Shown: in pieces, positions 7,869 through 17,826 of the stretch
Layout: each line of letters starts with the position of its first letter
Numbering within the stretch: position 1 is the first letter of the stretch
Source of the DNA: Pseudomonas psychrophila HA-4
GTDB taxonomy: Bacteria > Pseudomonadota > Gammaproteobacteria > Pseudomonadales > Pseudomonadaceae
DNA length: 64,000 bases
Direction of reading: 5' to 3'
NCBI RefSeq assembly: GCF_000282975.1
Contig: NZ_ALJC01000087.1
Location: 1-64,000 of the forward strand
Notes under the pieces: model-generated
Seen by the model: only the letters and a program-made list of their open reading frames with translations
The model's database searches: none
Told to the model about the DNA's origin: nothing
Position numbers and translations under genes: made by a program

Positions 7869-9233
7869 ATGTGGATTCCCGCTTTGAACGATTCGCAGCA
7901 ACCACGCTATTTGGCGCTGGTGGATGCGATTGCCCGTGCTATCAGCAGTGGCGACCTAAAGCCCGGCGAGCGACTGCCTCCGCAGCGACGACTGGCCTGG
8001 GCATTGGGCTGGAACCCCAGCACCACCATGCAGGCCTATCGCGAGGCGGCGCGCAGGCATTTAGTCTCGGGTGAAGTCGGGCGCGGTACCTACGTGCTGG
8101 CGGGCAGTCAGGAGGCGACCCTGTTCCGCTTGCAGCAGGTTGATGAGCACGCCGCGTTGACTGACCTGCGCACCAATGTTCCGGCCATTGATCACGCTAG
8201 CCAAAGCGATACTCAGGCGCTGGCATGGTTGCTTGAAACCCATCAAGCAATTCGTTTGCAGCGTTATCTGAGTGCGGCGGACCTGCACCAAGCCCGAGCA
8301 CTGGGTGCTCAGTGGCTCAAGGCCCGCGGGCTGCATCTTAATGCAGACAACATCATGCCCTGCACCGGCGCGCAGCAAGGGTTGTTCACCGTATTACTCT
8401 CGTTGTGCCAGGCAGGTGAGCCGGTCTTGGTTGAAGCATTTACGGCTCCGGGGATTAAGGCCGCCTGTGCTCAATTGCGCTTACCAATGCATGGCGTGGC
8501 CATGGACCAAGAAGGCATCGTGCCGGAAGATTTCGACCGCATGATCCGCGCCACCGGAGCACGCATTGCTGTACTGACGCCTACCTTACAGAACCCGACC
8601 TCGGCGGTGATGGGACCAGAGCGTAAACAGGCGCTTGCACACATCGCGCGGCGCCACGGCATCTGGGTCATCGAGGACGACGTCTATGGCGCGCTCACTG
8701 ACAGCCCGCCGCTGTGCCAGCACTTGCCAGACCTCGGGGTGCTGGTCAGCAGCCTGTCGAAGACCGTGGCGGCGGGGGTGCGTTTGGGGTGGATTGCGGC
8801 CAGCCCTGCGTTGCTGGCGCGTATTGATCCACACGCGCAGTCGGCTCACTGGGGCATTTCGCCAGTGTGCTTAGCGATTGCCAACCAATGGATCAGTGAT
8901 GGCACCGCCCGCCAGCGCGCTGCGTGGCAAACAGAGGAAGTGACCCGACGTTGGCGACTGGCAAAAAAACTGTTGGGGACGGTGATGTACCAGACGCAGA
9001 TTGCGTCACCGCATATCTGGCTGACAGTGCCCCCGGGCGAAATCCCGCTAGCCGAGGCCTGTCGTGCGGCGGGTATCGATGTGGTGTCTGCGGATGTATT
9101 TGCGGTTAAATCCAGCCCCACCCATGCAATCCGCATCAGCCTGACCGCGGCTCAGAGTGTGCAGCGCCTGAAAGCCGCGCTAGAGCGTGTTGCGCAGATC
9201 ATTAACCAGAGAACCCCATGCGCAGAGAAATAG
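7869..9233 (+). CDS. MocR-type GntR/aminotransferase regulator
   Basis: 454-aa fusion. Residues about 10-80 form a GntR winged helix (LKPGERLPPQRRLAWALGW... EVGRGTYV). Residues about 100-450 form a fold-type I aminotransferase-like domain with the PLP lysine in SSLSKTVAAGVRLGW. MocR proteins use PLP or its amino-acid adduct as effector. It probably regulates the divergent dehydratase through the 86-bp gap. No good ribosome binding site precedes the ATG, but the N-terminus matches the family well. The last 16 nt overlap the next frame. Confidence 0.87.
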   Translation: MWIPALNDSQQPRYLALVDAIARAISSGDLKPGERLPPQRRLAWALGWNPSTTMQAYREAARRHLVSGEVGRGTYVLAGSQEATLFRLQQVDEHAALTDLRTNVPAIDHASQSDTQALAWLLETHQAIRLQRYLSAADLHQARALGAQWLKARGLHLNADNIMPCTGAQQGLFTVLLSLCQAGEPVLVEAFTAPGIKAACAQLRLPMHGVAMDQEGIVPEDFDRMIRATGARIAVLTPTLQNPTSAVMGPERKQALAHIARRHGIWVIEDDVYGALTDSPPLCQHLPDLGVLVSSLSKTVAAGVRLGWIAASPALLARIDPHAQSAHWGISPVCLAIANQWISDGTARQRAAWQTEEVTRRWRLAKKLLGTVMYQTQIASPHIWLTVPPGEIPLAEACRAAGIDVVSADVFAVKSSPTHAIRISLTAAQSVQRLKAALERVAQIINQRTPCAEK

Positions 9234-9442
9234 GCTATTGGCACCGTGAAGGCCGCGAACTGTTTTATTACTTGGAATTCAAGCCCGAAACTGCCGAGTT
9301 CTACCTCACCTGCGAACACTGCCCTAGCGAAGGTAAGGGCAGTGTGCGCTCGGTGTTACTCAGCGAAGCGCGTGGTGAACGCTACTACGAAGATGCACTG
9401 CTGATCATCAAGGAAGAGTTGTTTAAGCAATACACCGTCTAA
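9218..9442 (+). CDS. Small hypothetical protein, 74 aa
   Basis: The frame overlaps the 3' end of the MocR gene by 16 nt and ends 16 nt before the convergent channel gene. The protein is acidic and aromatic-rich (REGRELFYYLEF), with one CEHC cysteine pair and a helical C-terminus. The overlap suggests translational coupling to the regulator. No known family is recognised; the coding-like composition favours a real gene. Confidence 0.6.
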   Translation: MRREIGYWHREGRELFYYLEFKPETAEFYLTCEHCPSEGKGSVRSVLLSEARGERYYEDALLIIKEELFKQYTV

Positions 9443-9457
9443 CCCCGGAGCAGCGTG

Positions 9458-10633
9458 TTAGCCCAGGGAATTGCGTTTGCCGAAGAACATTTCGGTGATC
9501 AGGTCGTTGTTGATTTGATCGCCTTGCAGGGTGCGTACTAGCAACTCGCTGCCCAGCAGCGGCAGTGACAAGACCATGGTCGGGCTGACGCGCTTAACCT
9601 TGGGCATGTTCCGGGTTTCGTTGACCAGCGCGATGATTTGCGTGTCATCACCGGCGACTTCTTTGGCCGCCAGAACGGTGAACACAATTTCAGCATCGCT
9701 ATCGCACAGGGTAACGATGTATTTGGCCTCGCCTGCGCCCGCTATTTTGAGGGTCGAGGCTGCCGATGGATCGCCTTCAATGACGTCGGCCTTTTCAGGC
9801 AAGTCGTGTTGGGTGCCTGGAGCACACACCACGGTGACGTGTTCGCCCCGGTCAGTCAGGCTTTTATAGACGTTTTGGGCCAGAGAACCGACGCCAACGA
9901 GGATGTAGTGATTTTTACGGGCCATGTGAGTAATCCTGCCTTTAACGATGCGTTGGATGTTGCTGCTGATCAGCGGGCCGGCAATGGACGCCACCGAAAT
10001 CGCGAAGATGGTGATGCCCAGGATAATTACCGTCAGGGTGAAGAAACGGGCGTCAGTGGTGTGTGGCACGATGTCGCCAAATCCGACGGTCGACATCACC
10101 ACAATGGCGAAATAGAACGCGGTCTGCAGGTCGGTGACAGGCGGTGAAAACCCATCGCCTATGTAGAGCGTGCCCAAGGTGCTGTACACAATCAGTGAGG
10201 CAATGCTGACCACGGCAAAGAAGCTGCCGATCGCCAGGCTGTAGTGGTCAAATCGGCGCCAGTAAAAGCCCAGTACGGCAATTGTGATGAATGAGAAAAA
10301 GGTCACACCGTCAGGTCTTTTCAAGATGAAAAAGTCAACGCAGACGGTAGCCACCAGCAACAGCAGGGCAAAGAACCAACTGATGCGTGACTTCATCAGC
10401 AGCCCCAAGGACATCAGCACCAGCACGAAGCCCACGACGAACCCCGGAATTTCCAACAAGGCTAAGAAGTTTAGAGCCTCTTTCCAGGAGCCAAAGGAGC
10501 CGCTGGCAGCGTTAGAGTGGGCGACCCCGCGCTGCAACACTGGCAAAAAGAGAACAATGCCATTGATGGCCACCAGTAAGGCGACCCCGGTGGCAAAGTT
10601 GAGCCGCGATTTAACTGCCTGTAATAAAGTCAT
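9458..10633 (-). CDS. Voltage-gated-type potassium channel with RCK domain
   Basis: 391-aa inner-membrane protein. The N-terminal half has several hydrophobic helices. A pore loop with the K+ selectivity filter STVGFGDIVPHT lies near residue 180, and a cytoplasmic RCK/TrkA-N Rossmann domain (HYILVGVGSLAQNV) fills residues about 230-390. This is the Kch-like architecture: six transmembrane helices plus one RCK domain, of similar length to E. coli Kch. It is predicted to conduct K+ passively with nucleotide or ligand gating. It is downstream of the nickel transporter on the same strand, 79 nt away, but functionally unrelated to urease. Confidence 0.85.
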   Translation of the reverse strand: MTLLQAVKSRLNFATGVALLVAINGIVLFLPVLQRGVAHSNAASGSFGSWKEALNFLALLEIPGFVVGFVLVLMSLGLLMKSRISWFFALLLLVATVCVDFFILKRPDGVTFFSFITIAVLGFYWRRFDHYSLAIGSFFAVVSIASLIVYSTLGTLYIGDGFSPPVTDLQTAFYFAIVVMSTVGFGDIVPHTTDARFFTLTVIILGITIFAISVASIAGPLISSNIQRIVKGRITHMARKNHYILVGVGSLAQNVYKSLTDRGEHVTVVCAPGTQHDLPEKADVIEGDPSAASTLKIAGAGEAKYIVTLCDSDAEIVFTVLAAKEVAGDDTQIIALVNETRNMPKVKRVSPTMVLSLPLLGSELLVRTLQGDQINNDLITEMFFGKRNSLG

Positions 10634-10712
10634 GGTTCCTACGACGCGTCTGTTAAGGGGTTGTTGGAGTGTAGGCCAGGTTTTTCAGGCTGCCGCAGTC
10701 GGCGGCAAACCG

Positions 10713-11771
10713 TCAGGTGTTGGCCCCTAATTGGTCATAGCCGCGCAGGTAGTAATTGAGGCCAGAAACCAGCCAGCACAAAACAAACATGGCGATAATC
10801 CAGTAGCCTATTTCGCCAAAATTGTCGTTCAGGGCAGCGATCGGTGTCCAGACCCCGCCAGTGAGTTCCAGTTTGTCGGCTATAAGGCCTAACGCCTCAA
10901 TGCCGCCGATAAACAACGCGACAACCACTGAGGCCGCTGTGATGGTGATGTTGTAGTAAAGCTTGCGCACCGGCTTGGAAAAGGCCCAGCCGTAAGCACC
11001 GATCATCACGAAGTTGTCCAGTGAGTCGATTAAGGCCATGCCGACAGCAAACAGCACTGGGAAGACCATGATTGACCACAGGTTGATGCCCTGCGAAGCA
11101 CTGGTGGCGCTGATGCCCAGCAGGCCGATCTCAGTGGCGGTGTCAAAACCCAATCCGAACAGAAAACCCACCGGGTACATGTGCCAGCTTTTGTCGACCA
11201 GATTGAACAGGCGACCAAAGATGCGCGCCATCAGCCCGCCCTTGTTAGTCATTAACAGGTCGAGTTCATCAGGGGGCAGGGTGTGACCTGCCTTGACCTG
11301 TTTGAACTTTTTGTACACCGAGATCAGGATCACCAAGTTGAGCACGCCGAACAGCAGCAGGAACACGGATGACACCAGAGTGCCAATCAACCCGCCGGTT
11401 TCGTGGAACCACTCCATGTCGTCCTTGAAGGCCATGGCGGTGGCGGCAATTGCGAACGAAGCCAGCACCACAATGGTCGAGTGCCCCAGCGAGAACCAGG
11501 TGCCGACAGCAATTGGCCGCTTGCCTTGCTGCATCAGTTTACGGGTCACGTTGTCGATGGCCGCGATGTGGTCGGCATCCACGGCATGGCGTAATCCGAA
11601 ACCGTAGGCCAGCAACGCTGTGCCCATCAGCACCGGGTTGCTGCCGAACTCGATGAACGCCCAAGCCCACGCGAGCAGGTTAGCAATGACCAAACCAATC
11701 AATAAATAGATCGCCCGTCGGGTGGTGTCGGTCGGTCGCGAGGTACCGGGTACTTGAGCGATGGCTGTCAT
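10713..11771 (-). CDS. Nickel/cobalt transporter, NiCoT (HoxN/NixA) family
   Basis: 352-aa inner-membrane permease. The family signature RHAVDADHIAAIDN is present in the second helix region, and a second one, LGFDTATEIGLL, follows in the middle. The start at 11771 is preferred because AGGA sits 7 nt upstream; an ATG at 11798 directly abuts the stop of the urea transporter and has no such site. As last gene of the urease operon it would import the Ni2+ needed for the urease active site. The same gene follows the urea transporter in Yersinia urease loci (recalled knowledge). Confidence 0.9.
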   Translation of the reverse strand: MTAIAQVPGTSRPTDTTRRAIYLLIGLVIANLLAWAWAFIEFGSNPVLMGTALLAYGFGLRHAVDADHIAAIDNVTRKLMQQGKRPIAVGTWFSLGHSTIVVLASFAIAATAMAFKDDMEWFHETGGLIGTLVSSVFLLLFGVLNLVILISVYKKFKQVKAGHTLPPDELDLLMTNKGGLMARIFGRLFNLVDKSWHMYPVGFLFGLGFDTATEIGLLGISATSASQGINLWSIMVFPVLFAVGMALIDSLDNFVMIGAYGWAFSKPVRKLYYNITITAASVVVALFIGGIEALGLIADKLELTGGVWTPIAALNDNFGEIGYWIIAMFVLCWLVSGLNYYLRGYDQLGANT

Positions 11772-11798
11772 GCGGGATTCCTGCAAAAGGTTCGACAT

Positions 11799-12779
11799 TT
11801 ACTGGCGATGGGAAGGCATTACGTCCTTGTTAGGCACCAAGAATAACCATGAAGCGAGTACAAAAGGCATGGTCAAGGTCGGGATGCCGACAGGGCCTAA
11901 TACAGTATTCAAAGCCCCTTGCACAAATACAGTGAAAACGACCCCGATCAAGGTATAGATCAGCACACGCCAGCTCGGTTTGTTAAAGGTCGAGCCCAGT
12001 GCGATGGCGGTCAGCACCGCACTGAACGCATACAGCCCATTGTTGATGCTTGAGTGCTCGGCCTGCAGCAGCGTTGCGACCAGCACCGCCAGCAGCGAAC
12101 CGCACAGCGCGAACACCGCGGCCCACAATGAAGACACTGCCAGCCCGGCCAAGAACAGCAAACTGCCCACCACGGTGCTGATCAGGAACACTTCAGAAAC
12201 GCCATAGAACGTTGCATGGAACAGGTCGATGCCGTCCAGCAGGTTGCTGTTGTGCGCGACCAAGTCGTGGGGCAGGTTGGGCACCGGCAACGTGTTGCTG
12301 GTGAGACCGCCAAAGGCATAGCTTGCCAGCAGCATGGTCCAGGTCACTAAGACGAAAGGGGCGGTGAGGGCCGCGACTTTCCATGTTTTTAGAATGTCGG
12401 CGATGCAGATGGTGACGATTACCGAGACCACGCCGCCCAGAATGATGCACAACCAGACGGTTGGCGTGACTTCCAGAAAGGTCGGCAGGGCTACGCCTAC
12501 CAAGCATCCGTTATAGCCGAAGAGCCCGGCCTTCCAAGATTTTTGGTCTTTAAGGTGCATGCCGGTGAAGGTGGCGGCGACAGTGCCCAGCACACTGCCA
12601 TAAGCCACCGCAGGATTGCCCTCGGCAAAGGCTCCGACAAAAATCGCGGCAAAAAATAGCAAGCCGGTCAGGGGATTACTTTGGAACATGACTTGCGAAC
12701 AGCCACGCAACGTGACGTCAATAAATTCCAGGACCACGTTGCCATTGGCCATCTGTGACCACTTGGATGCAGCTTCCAT
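11799..12779 (-). CDS. yut: Urea transporter (Yut/UT family)
   Basis: 326-aa multi-pass membrane protein with the internally duplicated UT-family layout. Motifs include NPLTGLLFFAAIF and LFGYNGCLVGVALPTF in the first half, and GLYAFSAVLTAIALGSTF in the second. It should form a facilitated urea channel bringing substrate to the cytoplasmic urease encoded upstream. GGAG lies 7 nt before the start. A palindromic repeat separates it from ureD. Its location after ureD matches Yersinia yut. Confidence 0.9.
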   Translation of the reverse strand: MEAASKWSQMANGNVVLEFIDVTLRGCSQVMFQSNPLTGLLFFAAIFVGAFAEGNPAVAYGSVLGTVAATFTGMHLKDQKSWKAGLFGYNGCLVGVALPTFLEVTPTVWLCIILGGVVSVIVTICIADILKTWKVAALTAPFVLVTWTMLLASYAFGGLTSNTLPVPNLPHDLVAHNSNLLDGIDLFHATFYGVSEVFLISTVVGSLLFLAGLAVSSLWAAVFALCGSLLAVLVATLLQAEHSSINNGLYAFSAVLTAIALGSTFNKPSWRVLIYTLIGVVFTVFVQGALNTVLGPVGIPTLTMPFVLASWLFLVPNKDVMPSHRQ

Positions 12780-12802
12780 ATCGACTCTCCCACTTATGCC
12801 TT

Positions 12803-12870
12803 GTGTGAGCTGGCGCAGGCTGCGATCTTTTGCGCGATACCAAAAGAACTCAGCCTTCGGCAGCTCCCAC
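12803..12870. repeat. Palindromic repeat between ureD and yut
   Basis: Arms GTGTGAGCTGGCGCAGGCTG (12803-12822) and CAGCCTTCGGCAGCTCCCAC (12851-12870) are complementary with few mismatches. The inner part TGCGATCTTTTG is the same as in other copies. It sits inside the urease operon and may set the relative level of the two transporter genes. Confidence 0.7.
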
Positions 12871-12878
12871 GCTGTTGT

Positions 12879-13841
12879 TTATTTCCACAGGAACTGCGGC
12901 TGCAAGGTCACGCCCAGAACCTCTTCCCGGGCGACTTTCCAGAATTCACGGATTCGGGCTTTGACTGCACCGCTGTCATTGCCCAGCACTTTGAAAATCA
13001 ACCCGCAATGGTTGGGCAAGCGTGTCACGCCACTGGCCAGACCCGCTTCCATATCAAACAGTGCCGGAACACGCTCGACGATCCGGTCGTGATGCTCCTT
13101 GGGCGTGAGCAGCACCACGTTGCCGAACACGTCGAAGGTTTGCATCACACCAACGGCATCCAAGCTTTCCTTTTTCGGTTCAAGCACGTATTTCTCGACA
13201 AACAGCTCTTTGCCTTCAAGGTTTTCGGCGGATACCCGCGAGGAGTACACGTCAAAGCCGAAGCGTTCATCGACGTGGTGGTACTTGCGCCCAGACATCA
13301 GAATTTCGCAGTAAATTGCCGTTGCCGTCGGGTGGATTTTGATCTGCGTATCAGTGATGAAACGTGCATCGCGATGCGGGATCAGCGGGTCTGGCATGAA
13401 CTCCAGATAGCCGTCCTCTTCGACTCGCAGGTGTTGGATTTGCGAGGCGTAATTGGCATTCATCGAATGCACTTTGGTGGCCGACTGCGTGGTGACGTGC
13501 CCGCAGGCACCCACCCCAACATTCACATCAGTGGCCAAGCGGTCGCCCTGGAGCACGCAGCCCGAGGTTGAAATCATAGTGACGCAAGGCATCTGGGGCA
13601 TTTCTTCGTCCCAATACAAAGCCCGCTGCACCAGTGACGGCACGCGTCGTTCCATGTCCGCCAGTACGCTGCGATCAGCGCGTTTCTCAAAGCCCAGCCG
13701 CAGGTAGCCACTTTTGCCGGCTACGCCGCTTTGCATTTGCGGCGGCTCGTCCTGGTATTGCGCTAGCTCCGGCGCATCCGTGCCAAGTGAGTGAGCGCGA
13801 AGCCGTGACGGAGTGTTCACGATCTGGCTCAGCGCAGTCAT
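12879..13841 (-). CDS. ureD: Urease accessory protein UreD
   Basis: 320-aa UreD/UreH family protein ([36 protein letters not shown]...). It forms the scaffold that binds apo-urease and recruits UreF and UreG for nickel insertion. The ATG overlaps the ureG stop as ATGA, which implies translational coupling. It lies last among the accessory genes (E-F-G-D), as in Yersinia, whereas the usual Pseudomonas locus begins with ureD (recalled knowledge). Confidence 0.95.
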   Translation of the reverse strand: MTALSQIVNTPSRLRAHSLGTDAPELAQYQDEPPQMQSGVAGKSGYLRLGFEKRADRSVLADMERRVPSLVQRALYWDEEMPQMPCVTMISTSGCVLQGDRLATDVNVGVGACGHVTTQSATKVHSMNANYASQIQHLRVEEDGYLEFMPDPLIPHRDARFITDTQIKIHPTATAIYCEILMSGRKYHHVDERFGFDVYSSRVSAENLEGKELFVEKYVLEPKKESLDAVGVMQTFDVFGNVVLLTPKEHHDRIVERVPALFDMEAGLASGVTRLPNHCGLIFKVLGNDSGAVKARIREFWKVAREEVLGVTLQPQFLWK

Positions 13842-14494
13842 GCAGTGACCTCGCTTTTGGTGGCCGGAGCAGAGGGTTTTTGAGCGAACAGGAACATGTG
13901 CTCAATCATGTCTACCAGTTCTTCAATGCCGTGACCGGTTTTGCAGTTGGTGAGGATATAAGGGCGGTTGCCACGCACCACTTTGGTGTCGCTTTCCATC
14001 ACATCCAGGCTCGCACCCACGTAGGGTGCCAGGTCGATCTTGTTGATGATCAGGATGTCCGCCTGCACCAGGCCCGGGCCGTTTTTGCGAGGGATTTTTT
14101 CGCCTTCGGCCACATCGATCACGTAGATATAGAAGTCGGCCAGCGCGGGGCTGAATGTCAGGGTCAGGTTGTCGCCGCCGCTTTCGATCATGATCAGGTC
14201 ACTGTCCGGAAACTTCTCTTCCATTTCCTCGACGGCTGCAATGTTCATGCTCGGGTCTTCGCGCACGGCGGTGTGCGGGCAGGCACCGGTTTCGACGCCG
14301 AGAATCTTGTCTTCGTCGAGGATGCCCTTGAGCGTGCGCTTGACCTGTTTGGCGTCCTCAGTGGTGACGATGTCATTCGTGATGATCAGCGGCTTGTAGC
14401 CACGGTTGATGAGGATCGGGGTGATCACTTCGATGATCGCGGTTTTACCTGAACCGACCGGGCCGCCAATACCAATACGAGTAATCTTTTTCAC
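13838..14494 (-). CDS. ureG: Urease accessory GTPase UreG
   Basis: SIMIBI-class GTPase that delivers nickel to urease. The P-loop [11 protein letters not shown] is near the N-terminus. Nickel-site motif CPH lies in [15 protein letters not shown], and the base-recognition motif is NKID. The start is placed at the GTG at 14494, with AAGGA 7 nt upstream, giving 218 aa and an N-terminus like other UreGs; an in-frame ATG at 14533 would give 231 aa. It overlaps ureD by 4 nt. Confidence 0.95.
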   Translation of the reverse strand: MKKITRIGIGGPVGSGKTAIIEVITPILINRGYKPLIITNDIVTTEDAKQVKRTLKGILDEDKILGVETGACPHTAVREDPSMNIAAVEEMEEKFPDSDLIMIESGGDNLTLTFSPALADFYIYVIDVAEGEKIPRKNGPGLVQADILIINKIDLAPYVGASLDVMESDTKVVRGNRPYILTNCKTGHGIEELVDMIEHMFLFAQKPSAPATKSEVTA

Positions 14495-14536
14495 AGGAAT
14501 TTCCTTAATAGAAAAGGGCGCTGATGGGCCCATGTA

Positions 14537-15223
14537 TCAGTTCATAAACAGACGCACATGAGCTTTGACGTGCACCGCAGCCAGTACGTCGACGATGGGC
14601 ACGTACGACGACATTTGATTGATGTCGCCGATTTCGGCGATGTCACAGAACGCTTCAATGTCGTGATTGAGTTCGAACAAAATGTGCTGTGTATCGAGGT
14701 GGGTGACCCGCATCAGGCGCATCGCCGCGCTGAGGATGGTCATGGCCACACCGTACTGGTGCATCACCACCACTTCACGGGCGCCAATGCCCTGGGTAGA
14801 CATGACCACGGCTTGGGTCACTGGGTAAGTGCCTGCGGCATTTCCAGCCTTGATTTGCTCTAGCCACCAGCGCACCAAGGGTTTCTCGACGACGTGAATC
14901 GACATTTCCGCGAGTTTTTTGCCCATGCGTGTGGCCATCAGCCGACTTTCTTCGTTGAGCTTGCGGTTATTCACCGCCCAGTCGGCGCGCAAAATGCCTT
15001 CGCGGTCGTCGGCCACGGCTGCCCGGTGTGCAGCGACGACGCCCATGCCGTCACAACTGGCGGCCTGTTTGAGCGCGGTGAGGACGAACCCCTTGAGGGT
15101 CGCGACATCGTGGACGATGCCTGTTTGAATGGCCGATTCCACACCGTTCGAGAACGAAAAGGCACCGACCGGCAATACCGAGTCGCCAAATTGCATGATG
15201 CGAATTAGATCTGATGCGTTCAT
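14537..15223 (-). CDS. ureF: Urease accessory protein UreF
   Basis: 228-aa all-helical UreF ([25 protein letters not shown] at the N-terminus). It bridges UreD and UreG and acts in fidelity of nickel insertion. It lies 21 nt downstream of ureE and 42 nt upstream of the chosen ureG start, so it is part of the same transcript. Confidence 0.94.
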   Translation of the reverse strand: MNASDLIRIMQFGDSVLPVGAFSFSNGVESAIQTGIVHDVATLKGFVLTALKQAASCDGMGVVAAHRAAVADDREGILRADWAVNNRKLNEESRLMATRMGKKLAEMSIHVVEKPLVRWWLEQIKAGNAAGTYPVTQAVVMSTQGIGAREVVVMHQYGVAMTILSAAMRLMRVTHLDTQHILFELNHDIEAFCDIAEIGDINQMSSYVPIVDVLAAVHVKAHVRLFMN

Positions 15224-15244
15224 CCAAAGCGCCTTTTGCCGGGG

Positions 15245-15922
15245 TTAGTGCTTGTGATCGTGACTGTGAAACGTATGGCCGTGGTCATGGCTGTGACTGT
15301 GCGGGTCATGACGGTGCTGGCCTTTTATCTGTAGGGCTGCGGCTTCTAGTTTGTCTTGCGGGCTGGCCACGTGAACGTGGGTGCCGGTTTCTTCGGCGCC
15401 GCCAAACAGCAGGCGGGCTTCAGAGGTGGTGAGGTTGGGCAGCACGGCGGCCCCGCTGATAAAGGCGTACGGCAGGTGCTCAAAGCCATGGGTACGCATT
15501 ACCGAGTCCATCATCTTGGTTTCCACGGTGAGCGGGATATACACCTCATTGTTCTTGGTCACGGCTTTCCAGTGCTGGTTGCCCAGTGCATGGCCGAGTT
15601 CAAAGCTGGTCTTGATCAGCACATCCAGGGGCTGCTGTTTCAGCTCCTTGAGGTCAATTACCATCACGTCGCGCAGGTTTAACTGAACCACCACGGCGCT
15701 GTTGGTCTTTTCGTCCCACATCAATACGTCGCCGTCAGACAGCACCACATTGCGTTCCAGAGAGATGCCCAGATCTAGCCCGCTAACACTGGTGCGTCGG
15801 CAACGGCTTTTTTGTGCTTCGCGCTGGTCAAGAATCAATAAGTCGACGTTGGCACTTGCGAGCTTTTGCTTCCAGATCGGGTCTTTCTTGGCATTGCCCA
15901 AAATGTGTTCAATCAAAATCAC
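15245..15922 (-). CDS. ureE: Urease accessory metallochaperone UreE, His-rich
   Basis: 225 aa from the GTG at 15922, which has a strong AAGGAG 7 nt upstream. The longer ATG frame at 15982 would run back through a palindromic repeat and is unlikely. UreE dimers collect Ni2+. The C-terminus ends in a histidine-rich tail ([20 protein letters not shown]...), a nickel reservoir found in some UreEs and absent from others. The length is well above the roughly 150-170 aa of common UreEs, and resembles the Yersinia form. Confidence 0.93.
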   Translation of the reverse strand: MILIEHILGNAKKDPIWKQKLASANVDLLILDQREAQKSRCRRTSVSGLDLGISLERNVVLSDGDVLMWDEKTNSAVVVQLNLRDVMVIDLKELKQQPLDVLIKTSFELGHALGNQHWKAVTKNNEVYIPLTVETKMMDSVMRTHGFEHLPYAFISGAAVLPNLTTSEARLLFGGAEETGTHVHVASPQDKLEAAALQIKGQHRHDPHSHSHDHGHTFHSHDHKH

Positions 15923-15943
15923 GTTACAACTCCTTTCTAACCC

Positions 15944-16010
15944 CTGTTGGAGCGAGCGTGCTCGCGATCTTCTAAACATCACAAGTTATCGAGCACGCTT
16001 GCTCCCACAG
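15944..16010. repeat. Palindromic repeat between ureC and ureE
   Basis: The arms are CTGTTGGAGCGAGCGTGCTCG (15944-15964) and a near-perfect complement at 15990-16010 ending GCTCCCACAG. This is the dispersed intergenic palindrome. It separates the structural genes ureABC from the accessory genes and could stabilise the ureABC message or reduce read-through, giving more subunits than chaperones. Confidence 0.8.
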
Positions 16011-16021
16011 AAATGTGTTGT

Positions 16022-17740
16022 TTAGCCAAAGAAATAACGTTGGTTCATGCTGGCGACGTCAATGGGTTTGCACGTCGCGTGCACGCCGTCGACCTTCACT
16101 TCGAAGGTCTCAGGGTTAACTTCGATCTTCGGCGTCTGGTCATTGCGCACCAGGTCCTTTTTGGAGATGGTGCGGCAGTTGCGAACGGCCATGACCTGAC
16201 GATCCAGCCCAGCTTTTTCCTTGACCCCGTCTTCCAGCGCGGCTTGCGAGACAAAGGTCACGCAGGTGTCTTGCAGGGTTTTGCCGAACGCCCCGAACAT
16301 CGGGCGGTAATAGACCGGCTGCGGGGTTGGCAGCGAGGCGTTTGGATCACCCATGGCGGCCCAGTTGATCATGCCGCCCTTGATCACCATTTTTGGCTTG
16401 GCGCCAAAGAAACGCGGGTCCCAGAGCACCAAGTCGGCCATTTTGCCCACTTCGACCGAGCCCAGAACATGGCTCACACCTTGAGCAATCGCCGGGTTAA
16501 TGGTGATTTTTGCCACGTAGCGCAGCACGCGGAAGTTGTCGTTTTCGGCGCTGTCTTCGGGCAATTTGCCGCGTGAGGCTTTCATGGCATGGGCGGTTTG
16601 CATCACCCGTAGCCAGTTTTCACCCACTCGGCCCATGGCTTGGGAGTCGCTGGAAAACATAGAAATAACGCCCATGTCTTGCAGCACGTTTTCGGCAGCG
16701 ATGGTTTCTGGGCGCACGCGGCTTTCGGCAAACGACACGTCGGCAGGCACGTTCGGGTTGAGGTTGTGACAGACCATGATCATGTCGAACAACTCGGCCT
16801 GGCTGTTGATGCCGTAGGGCAGGGTCGGGTTGGTCGAACTCGGTAGCACGTTGAGCTGGCTGGCCACCTTGATGATGTCCGGGGCGTGACCGCCGCCCGC
16901 ACCTTCGGTGTGGAAGGTGTGAATGGTGCGGCCTTCAAAGGCATCAATGGTGTCTTCAACGTAACCGCATTCATTGAGGCTGTCGGTGTGCACCGAGACT
17001 TGTACGTCCATCTCATCGGCTGTACGCAGCGCGTGACGCAGGGCGTTGGAGGTTGCGCCCCAGTCTTCGTGAACCTTAAGCCCGGCCACACCGGCAATGA
17101 TTTGTTCAACCAGTGGGTCACGGCCAAAAGAGTTGCCTTTACCGAGCATGCCGACGTTGATCGGCAAGCCTTCCAACGAGCGCAACATTGCACGAATGTT
17201 CCACGGGCCTGCGGTCACGGTGGTGCCGTTGGTGCCATCGGTTGGTCCGATACCGCCGCCGAAGAAGGTGGTGATGCCGTTGGACAGCCCGTGATAGGCC
17301 TGTTGGGGCGAGATCAGGTGAATGTGGGTGTCGATCCCGGCAGCGGTCAGAATCAAATGCTCGCCCGAGATGGCGTCGGTGCTTACGCCGACCACCATGT
17401 TATTGGTCACGCCGGTCATGATCCCGGGGTTGCCGCTTTTGCCTATGCCACAAATTTTGCCGTCACGAATACCCACGTCGGCTTTGATCACGCCCTGAAT
17501 CGGGTCGATGATCGTGACGTTGGTGATCACGAGGTCAAGTACGCCGTTGTCGCGGGTCAGGGTGTTATCGGCACCCATGCCATCGCGCAGGGATTTGCCT
17601 CCGCCGTAGACCGACTCTTCGCCGTAACCGCGCAAGTCCTTTTCAATTTCGACAAACAGGTTGGTGTCGCCCAGGCGGATTTTGTCGCCCGTGGTAGGCC
17701 CAAACAGGCCGGCGTATTCTTTGCGTGAAATAGTTGGCAT
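16022..17740 (-). CDS. ureC: Urease subunit alpha UreC
   Basis: 572-aa catalytic subunit that hydrolyses urea to ammonia and carbamate. Visible active-site features are H139 and H141 ([11 protein letters not shown]), the lysine to be carbamylated K222 in [11 protein letters not shown], and the flap region MVCHNLNPN with its histidine. The length and sequence ([19 protein letters not shown] at the start, MNQRYFFG at the end) fit the Yersinia-type alpha subunit as I recall it. Full set of metal ligands appears present. Confidence 0.97.
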   Translation of the reverse strand: MPTISRKEYAGLFGPTTGDKIRLGDTNLFVEIEKDLRGYGEESVYGGGKSLRDGMGADNTLTRDNGVLDLVITNVTIIDPIQGVIKADVGIRDGKICGIGKSGNPGIMTGVTNNMVVGVSTDAISGEHLILTAAGIDTHIHLISPQQAYHGLSNGITTFFGGGIGPTDGTNGTTVTAGPWNIRAMLRSLEGLPINVGMLGKGNSFGRDPLVEQIIAGVAGLKVHEDWGATSNALRHALRTADEMDVQVSVHTDSLNECGYVEDTIDAFEGRTIHTFHTEGAGGGHAPDIIKVASQLNVLPSSTNPTLPYGINSQAELFDMIMVCHNLNPNVPADVSFAESRVRPETIAAENVLQDMGVISMFSSDSQAMGRVGENWLRVMQTAHAMKASRGKLPEDSAENDNFRVLRYVAKITINPAIAQGVSHVLGSVEVGKMADLVLWDPRFFGAKPKMVIKGGMINWAAMGDPNASLPTPQPVYYRPMFGAFGKTLQDTCVTFVSQAALEDGVKEKAGLDRQVMAVRNCRTISKKDLVRNDQTPKIEVNPETFEVKVDGVHATCKPIDVASMNQRYFFG

Positions 17741-17826
17741 CGGTGGCTCCTTTTCTAATGCCGCACTGGCGTCAATGACTCAACGGCGCGGGTGCAAAGT
17801 CTGTAAGTGCATGATTGGCTTGGGGG

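Noticed and set aside
15923-15982. Longer UreE start at 15982
   Set aside because: The added residues are encoded by the palindromic repeat, and a strong AAGGAG precedes the GTG at 15922.
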